From Nitrospirillum amazonense (GTDB lineage: Bacteria > Pseudomonadota > Alphaproteobacteria > Azospirillales > Azospirillaceae): a stretch of DNA of 64,000 nt. Below the pieces are notes generated by a model. It did no database searches and was not told where the DNA came from. It saw only the letters and a list, made by a program, of their open reading frames with translations. The stretch lies in the NCBI RefSeq assembly GCF_007828035.1, contig NZ_VITV01000003.1, positions 124,001 through 188,000 on the forward strand. Direction: 5' to 3'. The translations under genes were made by a program, and so were the position numbers. Positions 33,293-42,119 of the stretch are shown here, piece after piece (position 1 is the first letter of the stretch; every line of letters begins with the position of its first letter).

Positions 33293-34327
33293 ATGACCAC
33301 CCCCAACGTTCCAGCGGCCGTCATCTTCGGCTGCACCGGTCCCGTCCTGACCGAGGCGGAGCGGGCGCTGTTCGCGGCGGCCAATCCCCTGGGCTTCATC
33401 CTGTTCCGGCGCAATTGCGAGACGCCGGAGCAGGTGATGGCCCTGACGGCGGCCCTGCGTGACAGCGTGGGCCGGCCTGACGCGCCCATCATGATCGACC
33501 AGGAGGGCGGCCGCGTAGCCCGCCTGCGTCCGCCGCACTGGCCGTCCCTGCCGCCGGCCGGCCGCGTCGGCGCCATCGCCGACGACAATGTGGCCAAGGA
33601 GGCCGCCTGGCTGCACGGCCGCCTGCTGGCCGCCACCCTGGCGCCGCTGGGCATCGACATGGACTGCGCCCCGGTGGCCGACGTGCCGCAGGCCGGCGCC
33701 CACGACGTCATCGGCGACCGCGCCTTCAGCCGCGACCCGGCCCGGGTCGCCCTGCTGGCCGGCGCCCAGGCGGACGGCCTGCTTGCCGGCGGCGTGCTGC
33801 CCATCGTGAAGCATCTGCCCGGCCACGGCCGCGCCACGGCCGACAGCCATAAGGAGCTGCCGACGGTGACGGCGGACCTGGCGACGCTGGAGGCGGTGGA
33901 CTTCACCCCCTTCAAGGCCCTGGCCGACCTGCCCGCGGGCATGGTGGCCCACATCCTGTTCCCCGCGGTGGACGCCCGGCATCCCTCCAGCACCTCCGCC
34001 CTGGTCATCACCAAGATCGTGCGCGGGCTCATCGGCTTCGACGGTCTGCTGTTCAGCGACGACCTCGACATGCAGGCGCTGTCGGGCACGGTGGCGGAGC
34101 GTGCGGCCGCCGTGGTGGCCGACGGCTGCTGCGACGTGGCCCTGCACTGCAACGGCACGGTGGAGGATATGGCCGCCGTGGCCGCCGTGGTGCCCCGCCT
34201 GTCGCAACAGGCGCAGGAACGCTGGGCCCGGGCCCAGGCCCGCCGACCGGCCTCGACCGACGCCGACGCGGCCACCGTCGCCGCCTGGCGCGCGCGCCTT
34301 ATCGACCTTGCCGGCAATTGGGACTGA
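33293..34327 (+). CDS. nagZ: Beta-N-acetylhexosaminidase NagZ
   Basis: A 344-aa glycoside hydrolase family 3 enzyme that removes GlcNAc from muropeptides during cell-wall recycling in the cytoplasm. The signature KHLPGHG is at 173-179, the Asp-Ser-His catalytic loop at 184-186, and the nucleophile lies in SDDLDM (255-260). QEGGRVARL is also typical. Starts at GTG 33284 or ATG 33293; the ATG has a better spaced purine site. Tight operon with the SPOR gene before and the protease gene after. Confidence 0.93.
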   Translation: MTTPNVPAAVIFGCTGPVLTEAERALFAAANPLGFILFRRNCETPEQVMALTAALRDSVGRPDAPIMIDQEGGRVARLRPPHWPSLPPAGRVGAIADDNVAKEAAWLHGRLLAATLAPLGIDMDCAPVADVPQAGAHDVIGDRAFSRDPARVALLAGAQADGLLAGGVLPIVKHLPGHGRATADSHKELPTVTADLATLEAVDFTPFKALADLPAGMVAHILFPAVDARHPSSTSALVITKIVRGLIGFDGLLFSDDLDMQALSGTVAERAAAVVADGCCDVALHCNGTVEDMAAVAAVVPRLSQQAQERWARAQARRPASTDADAATVAAWRARLIDLAGNWD

Positions 34328-34332
34328 CCCCC

Positions 34333-35025
34333 TTGGACACCTCGATTCAGGAACTGATCGTCCGCCTCTCCGTGATGGCCATCCCCATGGTGCTAGCCAT
34401 CACGCTGCATGAGGCGGCCCACGCCTGGGTGGCGTGGAAGCTGGGCGACGACACCGCCTATTCCCAGGGGCGGGTCAGCTTCAACCCGGGCAAGCACATC
34501 GACCCCATCGGCACCATCCTGATGCCGGCGACGCTGTTCCTGTTCACCGGCTTCGTCTTCGGCTGGGCCAAGCCCGTGCCCATCACCCAGAGCCGGCTGC
34601 GCCGCCCGCGCCGCGATATGGCGCTGGTGGCGCTGTCCGGGCCCGGCATGAACTTCCTGCTGGCCATCGTCTTCGCTCTGCTGCTGCACACCCTTTTCCT
34701 GCTGCCGGCCTCAGTGGCGGACTGGGTGGGGCAGAACTTCGTGGCGGGCATCCAGATCAACCTGATGCTGGGCGTGCTGAACATGCTGCCCTTCCCGTCG
34801 CTGGACGGTGGCAAGGTCATCGAGCAGATGCTGCCCTATCGTCAGGCGCAGTGGTTCGCGGCGCAGGAGGTGCGCGGCAACATGATCCTGCTGACGATCT
34901 TTTTCCTGCTGCCCTATCTTTTCAGTAAGATGGGCCTGTCGGCCTACGACCCCTATATGTGGCTGGTGCGGTGGCCGACCAGCGGCTTGTGGAACGTGAT
35001 CGCCACGGTGACGGGACTGAGCTGA
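34333..35025 (+). CDS. M50-family (site-2-protease-like) membrane metalloprotease
   Basis: About 230 aa, five or so membrane helices. The zinc motif HEAAH (His26-Glu27-His30) lies in the first helix and the second metal motif LPFPSLDGGKV in a later one. This is the short S2P type without PDZ domain, found in the nagZ-scpA operon of many alphaproteobacteria; the substrate is unknown. Start is uncertain: no ATG fits, TTG at 34333 has GGGA upstream, TTG at 34318 lies inside nagZ. Confidence 0.88.
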   Translation: MDTSIQELIVRLSVMAIPMVLAITLHEAAHAWVAWKLGDDTAYSQGRVSFNPGKHIDPIGTILMPATLFLFTGFVFGWAKPVPITQSRLRRPRRDMALVALSGPGMNFLLAIVFALLLHTLFLLPASVADWVGQNFVAGIQINLMLGVLNMLPFPSLDGGKVIEQMLPYRQAQWFAAQEVRGNMILLTIFFLLPYLFSKMGLSAYDPYMWLVRWPTSGLWNVIATVTGLS

Positions 35026-35876
35026 TGGCCGACGCGCGGGGCCCGGATGAGGACTGGAGCGCCGCCCCCGCCCTTGACCCGGCGGGGGAGGGGGAGCCCG
35101 CCCTGCTGGTCGACCTCGGGGAATTCGAAGGCCCCATCGACCTGCTGCTGACCCTGGCGCGCGACCAGAAGGTCGACCTCACCCGCATCTCCATCCTGGC
35201 CCTGGCCGAACAGTATCTGGCCTTCGTCGAGGAGGCGCGGCGCCTGCGACTGGAGGTGGCGGCCGATTATCTGGTGACCGCCGCCTGGCTGGCCTATCTC
35301 AAATCCCGCCTGCTGCTGCCCACGCCCGAGACGGAGGAGCCGACGGGCGAGGAGCTGGCCCAGGCCCTGGCCTTCCAGCTGCAGCGTCTGGAGGCCATGC
35401 AGAACGCGGCCGCCCGCCTGATGGCGCGGCCGCGCCTGGGCCGCGACGTCTTTCCCCGGGGCGCACCCGAAGATTTGCCGGTGTTCGAACGCCGGGTCAC
35501 GGAGGTAACGCTCTACGACCTGCTGCGGGCCTATGGCGACATCAAGCGCCGGCAGCAGAAGACTGGTCCGCTGCACCTGCCGCCGGTGGATCTGTTCACC
35601 ATTGAGGACGCCATCCGTCGGGTGGAGGCCATGCTGGGCCGCCTGCCGGACTGGACCCGCCTGGACCGTTTCCTGCCGCCGGACTGGCGCGGCGGAGGCA
35701 CCAGCCGGGAGGACAAGCTGAAGGCCCGGTCCGCGCTGGCGGCGACCTTCGTCGCCACCCTGGAGCTGGCCAAGGCCGGTCAGCTGGAGGTGCGGCAGGA
35801 CGGGACCTTCGGCCCCCTGTACGTTCGCCGCACCGATACGCCCGCCGCACCGCCGACCCCGGATAAAGAGCCATGA
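35025..35876 (+). CDS. scpA: Segregation and condensation protein ScpA
   Basis: A 283-aa kleisin that joins SMC heads and ScpB in the chromosome condensin. The N-terminal pattern LVDLGEFEGPIDLLLTLARD is diagnostic; the C-terminal winged-helix region (SALAATFVATLELAKAGQLEVRQ) binds SMC. The ATG at 35025 overlaps the protease stop (TGATG). scpB follows with a 4-nt overlap, so the two are co-translated. Confidence 0.95.
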   Translation: MADARGPDEDWSAAPALDPAGEGEPALLVDLGEFEGPIDLLLTLARDQKVDLTRISILALAEQYLAFVEEARRLRLEVAADYLVTAAWLAYLKSRLLLPTPETEEPTGEELAQALAFQLQRLEAMQNAAARLMARPRLGRDVFPRGAPEDLPVFERRVTEVTLYDLLRAYGDIKRRQQKTGPLHLPPVDLFTIEDAIRRVEAMLGRLPDWTRLDRFLPPDWRGGGTSREDKLKARSALAATFVATLELAKAGQLEVRQDGTFGPLYVRRTDTPAAPPTPDKEP

Positions 35877-36526
35877 CCGCCGAAACCGTCACCGAGGCGC
35901 CCGCCGAGCTGGAAGAGAGCTTCGACCGCCGCGCCGAACAGCTGCGCCTGGTGGAGGCGGTGCTGTTCGCCTCGGCCGAGCCGGTGGAGGAGGCCGCGCT
36001 GGCCGCCCGTCTGGGCGAGGGCGCCGACCTGCGTGGCATCCTGGATGAGCTGCAGGCCTATTACAGTCATCGCGGCGTGCATCTGGTGGCGGCGGCCGGC
36101 CGCTGGGCCTTCCGCACGGCGCCGGACCTGGCGCCCCTGCTGCAGCGGGAGACGGAGGTCACCTCCCGCCTGTCCCGCGCCGCGGTGGAAACGCTGTCCA
36201 TCATAGCCTACCACCAGCCGGTGACGCGGGCCGAGATCGAAAGCATCCGCGGTGTCGCCACCAGCAAGGGCACCCTGGACATCCTGATGGAAGCGGGCTG
36301 GATCAAGCCGGGCCGTCGGCGCGAGACGCCGGGTCGGCCGCTCACCTGGCTGACTACCCCGGCTTTCCTTGATCATTTCGGTTTGGAATCGTTGCGCGAC
36401 CTGCCGGGCGTGGACGATCTGCGCGCCGCCGGCCTGCTGGACGCGCGCCCCGCCATCACCACCCTGTTCTCCCGCGGCGACGACGCGGCGCTGCCCCGGG
36501 CGGTGGAGGACAGCGCGGAGGATTAG
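35873..36526 (+). CDS. scpB: Segregation and condensation protein ScpB
   Basis: A 217-aa ScpB with two winged-helix domains (~20-100 and ~100-180). Typical blocks: LRLVEAVLFASAEPVEE, RWAFRTAPDLAPLL, AVETLSIIAYHQPVTRAEIE and RGVATSKGTLDILMEAGWIK. It overlaps scpA by 4 nt. Its stop overlaps the convergent MarR gene by 3 nt, and the tatABC genes often found next are not here. Confidence 0.95.
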   Translation: MTAETVTEAPAELEESFDRRAEQLRLVEAVLFASAEPVEEAALAARLGEGADLRGILDELQAYYSHRGVHLVAAAGRWAFRTAPDLAPLLQRETEVTSRLSRAAVETLSIIAYHQPVTRAEIESIRGVATSKGTLDILMEAGWIKPGRRRETPGRPLTWLTTPAFLDHFGLESLRDLPGVDDLRAAGLLDARPAITTLFSRGDDAALPRAVEDSAED

Positions 36527-37014
36527 GACACGGGCTGTTCAGCGCCGTCGGGAGCGTTGGGCGGTAAGGGCTCCACGGCAACGGCCAGTTCTACCATCGC
36601 CCGCCTCACCAATTGAAGTTGGTCATTGCCCAGGCGCCGCGACAACTCCGCTTGGGCCTGCCGCCATAGCGGGATGGCCTCCGCCAGCAGACGATGCCCT
36701 AGGGCCGTGAGGCTGAGCCGCTTTCCCGCACGGCCGCGCCCGCCATCGGCGCAGACCCAGCCCCGCTTTTCCAGGTTCTGGATATTCCGGCTAAGGGTTG
36801 TCGTATCGACCCCCGCGTTGAGCGCGAGTTCAACCAATGTGGCGCCCTCGGCCGCGCCGATTCCCAGCATCAGGCTGAATTGCTCGGCCGTCAGCCCCAG
36901 GGGCCTGAAGCAGGCGTTGTGATAGCGCGTGATCGCCCGTGCGGTTGCCCGGGCCTGAAAGCCCGGACATTCCGCCGCGATGGTCCGGAAGGCGTCCCGG
37001 TCGAGGTCGCTCAT
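36523..37014 (-). CDS. MarR-family transcriptional regulator
   Basis: A 163-aa winged-helix regulator. The DNA-binding core spans ~45-115 (LTAEQFSLMLGIG, VDTTTLSRNIQNLEKRGWV, then the wing GRAGKRLSLTALG). It diverges from a DUF1330-type gene; a palindrome in the 65-bp gap (37049-37066) is the likely operator for both. ATG 37014 is preferred to the TTG two codons upstream. The ligand is unknown. Confidence 0.9.
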   Translation of the reverse strand: MSDLDRDAFRTIAAECPGFQARATARAITRYHNACFRPLGLTAEQFSLMLGIGAAEGATLVELALNAGVDTTTLSRNIQNLEKRGWVCADGGRGRAGKRLSLTALGHRLLAEAIPLWRQAQAELSRRLGNDQLQLVRRAMVELAVAVEPLPPNAPDGAEQPVS

Positions 37015-37047
37015 CTCCAATGGCCCCTGTACAATCGCGCAGCGCCA

Positions 37048-37066
37048 TATAATGTATATGCATTAT
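37048..37066. promoter_or_regulatory. MarR operator overlapping a TATAAT box
   Basis: ATAATG-N6-CATTAT (37049-37066) is an 18-bp dyad, and TATAAT (37048-37053) is a perfect -10 box for the rightward gene. The site lies midway in the 65-bp divergent gap, as expected for autoregulation by the MarR protein. Confidence 0.6.
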
Positions 37067-37079
37067 TGGGAGATGCGCC

Positions 37080-37370
37080 ATGCCCGCTTACGTGCATATC
37101 AATTTACGGATCATCGACCCCGCCAAGCAGGCGGCTCTCGCCCCCCGCTTCCAGACCGCCTTGCAGGAGGCTGGCGGACGGATCCTGTACTTCGGTCGTG
37201 TCGCGCAGGTGCTGGAAGGCGATAACATGCCGCTGCCGATGGCGGGCGTGCTGGAGTTTCCGACGCTGGCCCAGGCGCTGGCGTTCTACGAGTCCGAGGC
37301 TTACGCCCCCATCAAGGCGGAACGCCGGGAGGCCCAGCAGGCGACGATGTTCGTCGTCGAGACCGCCTGA
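37080..37370 (+). CDS. DUF1330-like small protein
   Basis: A 96-aa protein with the ferredoxin-like dimer fold pattern of DUF1330/YciI-type proteins: YVHINLRIIDPAKQAALAPR at the start, then RILYFGRVAQVLEG, LEFPTLAQALAFYESEAYAP and the closing ATMFVVETA. The biochemical role is unknown. A GGGAG site precedes the ATG. It is divergent from and probably repressed by the neighbouring MarR protein. Confidence 0.82.
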   Translation: MPAYVHINLRIIDPAKQAALAPRFQTALQEAGGRILYFGRVAQVLEGDNMPLPMAGVLEFPTLAQALAFYESEAYAPIKAERREAQQATMFVVETA

Positions 37371-37393
37371 GCCCCTGCTCGGCGCGCCCCTCC

Positions 37394-37858
37394 TTACTTC
37401 GCGCTCGCCTCGCAGGCCGCCACGGCTTCCGCCACCATCTGGTCCACCTCCTTGTCGCCGGTGGCCTTCAGCCAGCCGCGCAGGGGCTTGATCAGGTCGG
37501 GATGGGCGCACAGCGCCGCCGCCTCGAACACGGTGGGGTAGACGCCCTCGGCGCTCAGCGCCTCCAGCACGTGGGGGCGGGCAAGGTCGCCGTCGCGCTG
37601 GGCCAGGGCCACCAGGGCTTCGGCGCGCACGCTGTCATCCTCATCGTTCAAGGCACCGATCAGGGCGTCGCGGACGGCCTTGGTATCGACCTCGGACTGG
37701 CCCAGCAGGAAGACCGCCCAGTCGCGGTTGGCGGCGTCGGGGTCCTTGAAGAAGGACAGCAGGCGCTTGATCGTGGCCGTGTCGTCCGTCTCGATCTCCA
37801 CATCCTCGTCGATCAGATCCCGCAGGAAGTCCGACGGGGGCATATAGTCCTTGGCCAT
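37394..37858 (-). CDS. HEAT-repeat protein
   Basis: A 154-aa all-helical protein with two to three HEAT/PBS-lyase-like repeats (ANRDWAVFLLGQSEVDTKAV; DDSVRAEALVALAQRDGD). Such repeats usually form protein-binding surfaces; no enzymatic motif is present. The N-terminal 30 residues are acidic. The ATG at 37858 has AAGGAA upstream. It converges with the DUF1330 gene and diverges from the SCO gene; function unknown. Confidence 0.8.
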   Translation of the reverse strand: MAKDYMPPSDFLRDLIDEDVEIETDDTATIKRLLSFFKDPDAANRDWAVFLLGQSEVDTKAVRDALIGALNDEDDSVRAEALVALAQRDGDLARPHVLEALSAEGVYPTVFEAAALCAHPDLIKPLRGWLKATGDKEVDQMVAEAVAACEASAK

Positions 37859-38046
37859 TCGTTTTTCCTTTCGCTGCGCGCCGGCTGGCCGCCACCTTTC
37901 CCGCCGGGATAGTCGTGTGGGGCACCCTTGTAAAGGCGCAAGGGCCACCGGGAACCGTGAGGTCGGCGAACCTTATGGCGGAGAACCTTGACCTGGCGCC
38001 CGGCCGGGTTCCAAATGGCCTGGCCCTGGGTTGCCTTGAGCCTGCC

Positions 38047-38718
38047 ATGTCCCGCCCGACCGAACCGTCCCGCCGCTTCGCCATCCTGCGTTGGGCGGGC
38101 CCCGTCCTGGTGCTGGGGGCCGTCGCCATCGGCGCCTGGGGCGTCATCGGCCGGCCGCTGACGACGCCCAAGCCGGACGGTGTGACCAGCCTGGCCGCCA
38201 TCGGCGGCCCCTTCGCCCTGACCGACCAGGACGGCAGGGCGGTCACGGATAAGACGTATGCCGGCAAGATCCTGATGGTCATGTTCGGCTACACCAACTG
38301 CCCCGACGTCTGCCCCACGGGCCTGGCGTCCATGAGCGTCATCCTGGACGCCCTAGGGCCGGATGCCGACCGGGTCCAGGGGCTGTTCATCACCGTCGAT
38401 CCGGCGCGCGACACCACGGCGGTGCTGAAGGACTACATGGCCAATTTCAACCCGCACATCGCCGCCCTGACCGGCACGCCCGAGCAAATCGCCCAGGCCG
38501 CCGGCAGCTACAAGGTGGAGTACCGCAAGGTTTCGACCGATGGCACGCCCTTGGCCCCCGATGCCCACCCGACGGACTACGGCATGGACCACAACGCGGC
38601 CATCTTCCTGATGGACCCCAACGGCCACCTTAGAAGCACCATCAACCCCTTCGAACCGCCCACCACGGCGGAGGGCAAGGTGCGGCATGCGCTGGGGTTG
38701 CCGGTGGCGGCTGACTGA
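38047..38718 (+). CDS. SCO1/SenC-family copper protein
   Basis: A 223-aa inner-membrane-anchored thioredoxin-fold protein. One helix (~12-34) is followed by the SCO domain with the copper ligands Cys85 and Cys89 (YTNCPDVCP) and His182 (GMDHNAAIFLMDP). SCO proteins deliver copper to the CuA site of cytochrome c oxidase. No oxidase gene is nearby. The ATG at 38047 places the helix near the N-terminus; the frame is open from 37915. Confidence 0.93.
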   Translation: MSRPTEPSRRFAILRWAGPVLVLGAVAIGAWGVIGRPLTTPKPDGVTSLAAIGGPFALTDQDGRAVTDKTYAGKILMVMFGYTNCPDVCPTGLASMSVILDALGPDADRVQGLFITVDPARDTTAVLKDYMANFNPHIAALTGTPEQIAQAAGSYKVEYRKVSTDGTPLAPDAHPTDYGMDHNAAIFLMDPNGHLRSTINPFEPPTTAEGKVRHALGLPVAAD

Positions 38719-38764
38719 GCCCCACCCGTCCCGGCTCAGTCGGCCAAACCAGCCGGGGAACCTT

Positions 38765-39640
38765 TTATCCCTGTGTCAGGCGCCGGAAGACCATATCGAC
38801 CACCAAGTCGGGATTCTGGGTCGATGCATGCCAGATGGCGCACGCCCTTTGACCGTAGGCGTAGGCTGCGACGGTGCTGCCGGGACCGGCCCCCCGGTGT
38901 CCTATGGGATGGTCCAGCGGCGTACCCGCAGTCAACATGAGGCCGAGCCCGTAGGCCGGGTCCTTGAAAATCTCATTCCGGTGTTCCGGAAGGGCGCGAT
39001 GGTCAAGCATCGACGCAAATGTTGCGGGTCGCAGCAGGCCGCCTGCCGCTAAGCCCTTAAGCAGTCTGGCCGCATCCGCGGCGGTTCCAGTGACGAGGCC
39101 ATGATAGACCCAACCCGGATGATAATCCGCCCCGGCGGGCCCCATCTCAACGTCGTGCAGATCCGCCGGTTGGGTGGCCAACCGCGCCGTCGTCAATCCC
39201 GCCGGCGTGAACACCAGACGATCGAGGGCGTCGGCCAGGGATAGGCCGGTGGCCTCCTCAATCAATTGCCGTACCTTAAGATAGCCGATGTTCGAATATG
39301 CCCAGCCGTTTCCAGGTTGGTAGCGTGATCGCTTCACATCCAGGGCCTGGAGTAGGCGCCCGACCGGCCATGGCGATTTGCCGGCCTGGACATCCTCATG
39401 ATAACGGGCCAGGCCGCCATAGTCGGGAAGCCCGGCCTCGTGCCGCAGGAGGTGCGCCAATGTGTACGGCTCTCCAGCGACTTTTCCATTCAAGGAAAGC
39501 GAGCCATCCTCAACCAGGCGCAATGCCGCAATCGCCAGGACGGTTTTGGTGACGCTCCACCACGGCACGGGATCCAGTGTGCCGCTTACCGTGACGGTTC
39601 CATCCGCATCGATAAGGGCAACAGACTCCATGTTGTCCAT
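38765..39640 (-). CDS. Serine hydrolase, class C beta-lactamase-related
   Basis: A 291-aa serine hydrolase of the AmpC/PBP4*-like family. The Ser-x-x-Lys motif is Ser29-Val-Thr-Lys32 and the Tyr-x-Asn motif is Tyr115-Ser-Asn117; a HRG triad (IGHRGAG) replaces KTG. No signal peptide is seen, so it is probably a cytoplasmic esterase/peptidase, not a true beta-lactamase. It stands just downstream of the LivK-like genes on the same strand (20-bp gap). Confidence 0.85.
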   Translation of the reverse strand: MDNMESVALIDADGTVTVSGTLDPVPWWSVTKTVLAIAALRLVEDGSLSLNGKVAGEPYTLAHLLRHEAGLPDYGGLARYHEDVQAGKSPWPVGRLLQALDVKRSRYQPGNGWAYSNIGYLKVRQLIEEATGLSLADALDRLVFTPAGLTTARLATQPADLHDVEMGPAGADYHPGWVYHGLVTGTAADAARLLKGLAAGGLLRPATFASMLDHRALPEHRNEIFKDPAYGLGLMLTAGTPLDHPIGHRGAGPGSTVAAYAYGQRACAIWHASTQNPDLVVDMVFRRLTQG

Positions 39641-39660
39641 CCTGGCTTTGTGCGCGGGAT

Positions 39661-40776
39661 TTACGGCTTCGCCAGCGGGGCGTAGGCGCCGTTGTGCCAG
39701 GCGTAGATGACGTAGTCGTTCTGCTTGCGGTCGCCCTTGGCGTCATAGGAGACGGGGCCGACAGCGGTCATGAACTCCTGGCCGCTGTGCAGCACAGCGG
39801 CCACCTTCTTGGGATCGGTGCTGCCCGCCTTGGCGGCGGCCTGGGCCCAGACCTGGACGGCGGCGTAGGAGTAGAGCGAGAAGATGTTGGGCTCCCCACC
39901 GTTCTTGCGGAAGCTGTCCAGCGCCTCCTTGGCGGCCGGGCTTTGCCGCACGTCGGCGTTGTAGGCCATCATGACCCCTTCGCCCATGGCGCCGGCGGTG
40001 GTCCAGAACTCATCGCTGGCCAGGGTGTCGCCCGCCAGGAAGGCCGCCTTCAGGCCGGCGGTGCGGGACTGGCGCACCAGCAACCCGGCCTCGGGATACA
40101 GGCCGCCGTAGAACACGGCGTCGACATCCGCCGACTTCAGGCGGGTGACCATGCTGCTGAAGTCCTTCTCACCCGCGGTCAGGGTGCCGTTCAGGGCCAC
40201 GGCCACACCCTTGGCCTTCAGCGTGGCGCGCACGGCGTCGGCCAGGCCCTTGCCGTAGGTGGTCTGGTCGTCGACGATGGCGATCTTGCCGCCCTTGTAA
40301 TGCTCGGCGAGATAGGCGCCGATGACCTGGCCTTGCTGGTCGTCGCGGCCGCAGGTGCGGAACAGCGTGTCCCAGCCTTGGGCCGTCAGCTCCGGACTGG
40401 TGGAGCTGGGGGTGATGACGATGACGCCCTCATCGGCATAGACCTGGGCCGCCGGCATGGTGGTGCCGGTGGTCATGTGGCCCATGACCATGGCGACGCG
40501 GTCCGTCACCAGGCGGTTGGCGGCGGCGACCGACTGCGTCGGCTCCCCCCCGTCATCCACCGCATCCACCACCAGCTTCTGGCCCAGCACGCCGCCCTTG
40601 GCGTTGATGTCGGCCACGGCCTGGTCCGCGCCCCGGCGCAGCTGGGTACCCACGGCGGCCAGGCGGCCGCTCAAGGGGACGCCGACACCGATCTTGATAT
40701 CCGCCAGGGCGGGAAGGCTGATCGACAGCAGGGGCAGGGCGAAGACGGCGGCACGCGCGAAGGAAGGGACACGCAT
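39661..40776 (-). CDS. Branched-chain amino acid-type ABC substrate-binding protein (copy 2)
   Basis: A 371-aa periplasmic binding protein with a signal peptide (cleavage after ALPALA, ~25). The type I periplasmic fold of LivK is clear: IKIGVGVPLSGRLAAVGTQL, DINAKGGVLGQKL, FRTCGRDDQQGQV and DDQTTYGKGLADA. It binds an amino acid or related ligand for a Liv-type transporter, but no permease or ATPase genes are here. It follows a paralogue by 39 bp. Confidence 0.93.
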   Translation of the reverse strand: MRVPSFARAAVFALPLLSISLPALADIKIGVGVPLSGRLAAVGTQLRRGADQAVADINAKGGVLGQKLVVDAVDDGGEPTQSVAAANRLVTDRVAMVMGHMTTGTTMPAAQVYADEGVIVITPSSTSPELTAQGWDTLFRTCGRDDQQGQVIGAYLAEHYKGGKIAIVDDQTTYGKGLADAVRATLKAKGVAVALNGTLTAGEKDFSSMVTRLKSADVDAVFYGGLYPEAGLLVRQSRTAGLKAAFLAGDTLASDEFWTTAGAMGEGVMMAYNADVRQSPAAKEALDSFRKNGGEPNIFSLYSYAAVQVWAQAAAKAGSTDPKKVAAVLHSGQEFMTAVGPVSYDAKGDRKQNDYVIYAWHNGAYAPLAKP

Positions 40777-40815
40777 TGAACTGTGATTCCTGAACCGAGG
40801 GAAAGCTAATTCACA

Positions 40816-41925
40816 CTACTTGACCTCGGTATAGGATCCATCGCGCCACTGGTAAACTGTGTAATCAGCAGTGGTGCGATCTCCTTTTGCATCGAAGGCC
40901 AGGGGGCCGATCACAGTCTGGAAGGTGGATTTGTGCAGGACGGCCGCCACCTTGGTGGGATCGGTGGTCTTCGCTTCCGTCGCGGCCTGTGCCCAGGCCT
41001 GCACGGCGGCGTAGGAATAAAGGGTGTAGGCCTCGGGCTCGTATCCGCCATCGCGGAACTTCTTCACCACGTCGGCGGCCTGGGGCCGCAGCCGGTAATC
41101 GGGGCCGAAGGTGTTCAGCACGCCGTTGCCGCTGGGCCCGGTGATGCCCCAGAACTCGTTGGAGATGATGCCGTCGCCGCCCACGAACTGGGCCTTCAGG
41201 CCCTTGTCGGCCATCTGGCGCACCAGCAGGCCGCCCTCGGTGTGCACGCCGCCGAAGAACACCACGTCGATCTGGGCGTCCTTCATGCGGGTGATGATGG
41301 CGGACATGTCGCGGTCGCCCACGGTCACCGCCTCATACAACACTTCCTTCTTGCCCAGCTTGTTCAAGGCCTCGCGCGTGGCATCGGCCAAACCCTTGCC
41401 ATAGGTCGTCTGGTCCTGGACGATGGCGATGCGGGCCTTCGGGAAGACGCGCGCGATGTAGGCGGCCGCCACCTGGCCCTGCTGGTCGTCGCGCCCGCAG
41501 GTGCGGAAGGTGGTGGCGTAGCCCATCTCCGTCAGGCGCGGGTTCGTGGAGTTGGGGGAGATCTGGATGACGCCTTCCTCGGCATAGACCTTGGCGGCGG
41601 CGATGGAGACGGCGGAGTTGTAATGGCCGAACACGGCGACCACGCCCTCGGTCACCAGCTTGTTGGCCACGGATACCCCCTGGCTGGGGTTGCTGGCGTC
41701 GTCGCCCTTGGACAGCACCAGCTTCTCGCCCAGCACGCCCCCCTTGGCGTTGATGTCGGCGATGGCCTGTTCCGTGCCGCGGCGCATCTGCTCACCCACC
41801 ACGGCGTTAGGACCGGTCAGCGGGCCGGCCAGTCCCAGCTTGATCTCGGCGCGGGCGGCGCCCGCCCACAAGCCAGCCGCCACCATGATCGCGATCGCCG
41901 CGACGCGGTCCTTCATGCGCACCAT
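40816..41925 (-). CDS. Branched-chain amino acid-type ABC substrate-binding protein (copy 1)
   Basis: A 369-aa paralogue of the protein at 39661-40776, with identical blocks (FRTCGRDDQQGQV; QDQTTYGKGLADA; DINAKGGVLG). Signal peptide ends near AARA (~26). Ligand-contact segments differ between the two, so they may bind different substrates. Start at ATG 41925 or the ATG three codons on. The pair looks like a tandem duplication; transporter genes must be elsewhere. Confidence 0.93.
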   Translation of the reverse strand: MVRMKDRVAAIAIMVAAGLWAGAARAEIKLGLAGPLTGPNAVVGEQMRRGTEQAIADINAKGGVLGEKLVLSKGDDASNPSQGVSVANKLVTEGVVAVFGHYNSAVSIAAAKVYAEEGVIQISPNSTNPRLTEMGYATTFRTCGRDDQQGQVAAAYIARVFPKARIAIVQDQTTYGKGLADATREALNKLGKKEVLYEAVTVGDRDMSAIITRMKDAQIDVVFFGGVHTEGGLLVRQMADKGLKAQFVGGDGIISNEFWGITGPSGNGVLNTFGPDYRLRPQAADVVKKFRDGGYEPEAYTLYSYAAVQAWAQAATEAKTTDPTKVAAVLHKSTFQTVIGPLAFDAKGDRTTADYTVYQWRDGSYTEVK

Positions 41926-42119
41926 GCCACCATTCCCCCATTCCCGATGCCGGCGGCCCTACCCCAATGGGTGGCCCGCCCTGTTCCGAGCCGAAGGTAG
42001 CACGCACCTGGCGCCACAACTCCAATGTGTCGCCGTCCCTTGCGCGGAATGGGAAAAGATACGACATCTGGGCACGCCCGTTCGTGCAACACCCCCTTTC
42101 CACCACAGGGATTCCGGCC

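Noticed and set aside
38765-39640. Reading the serine hydrolase as an antibiotic-resistance beta-lactamase
   Set aside because: It lacks a signal peptide and the KTG motif; many family members are esterases or peptidases.
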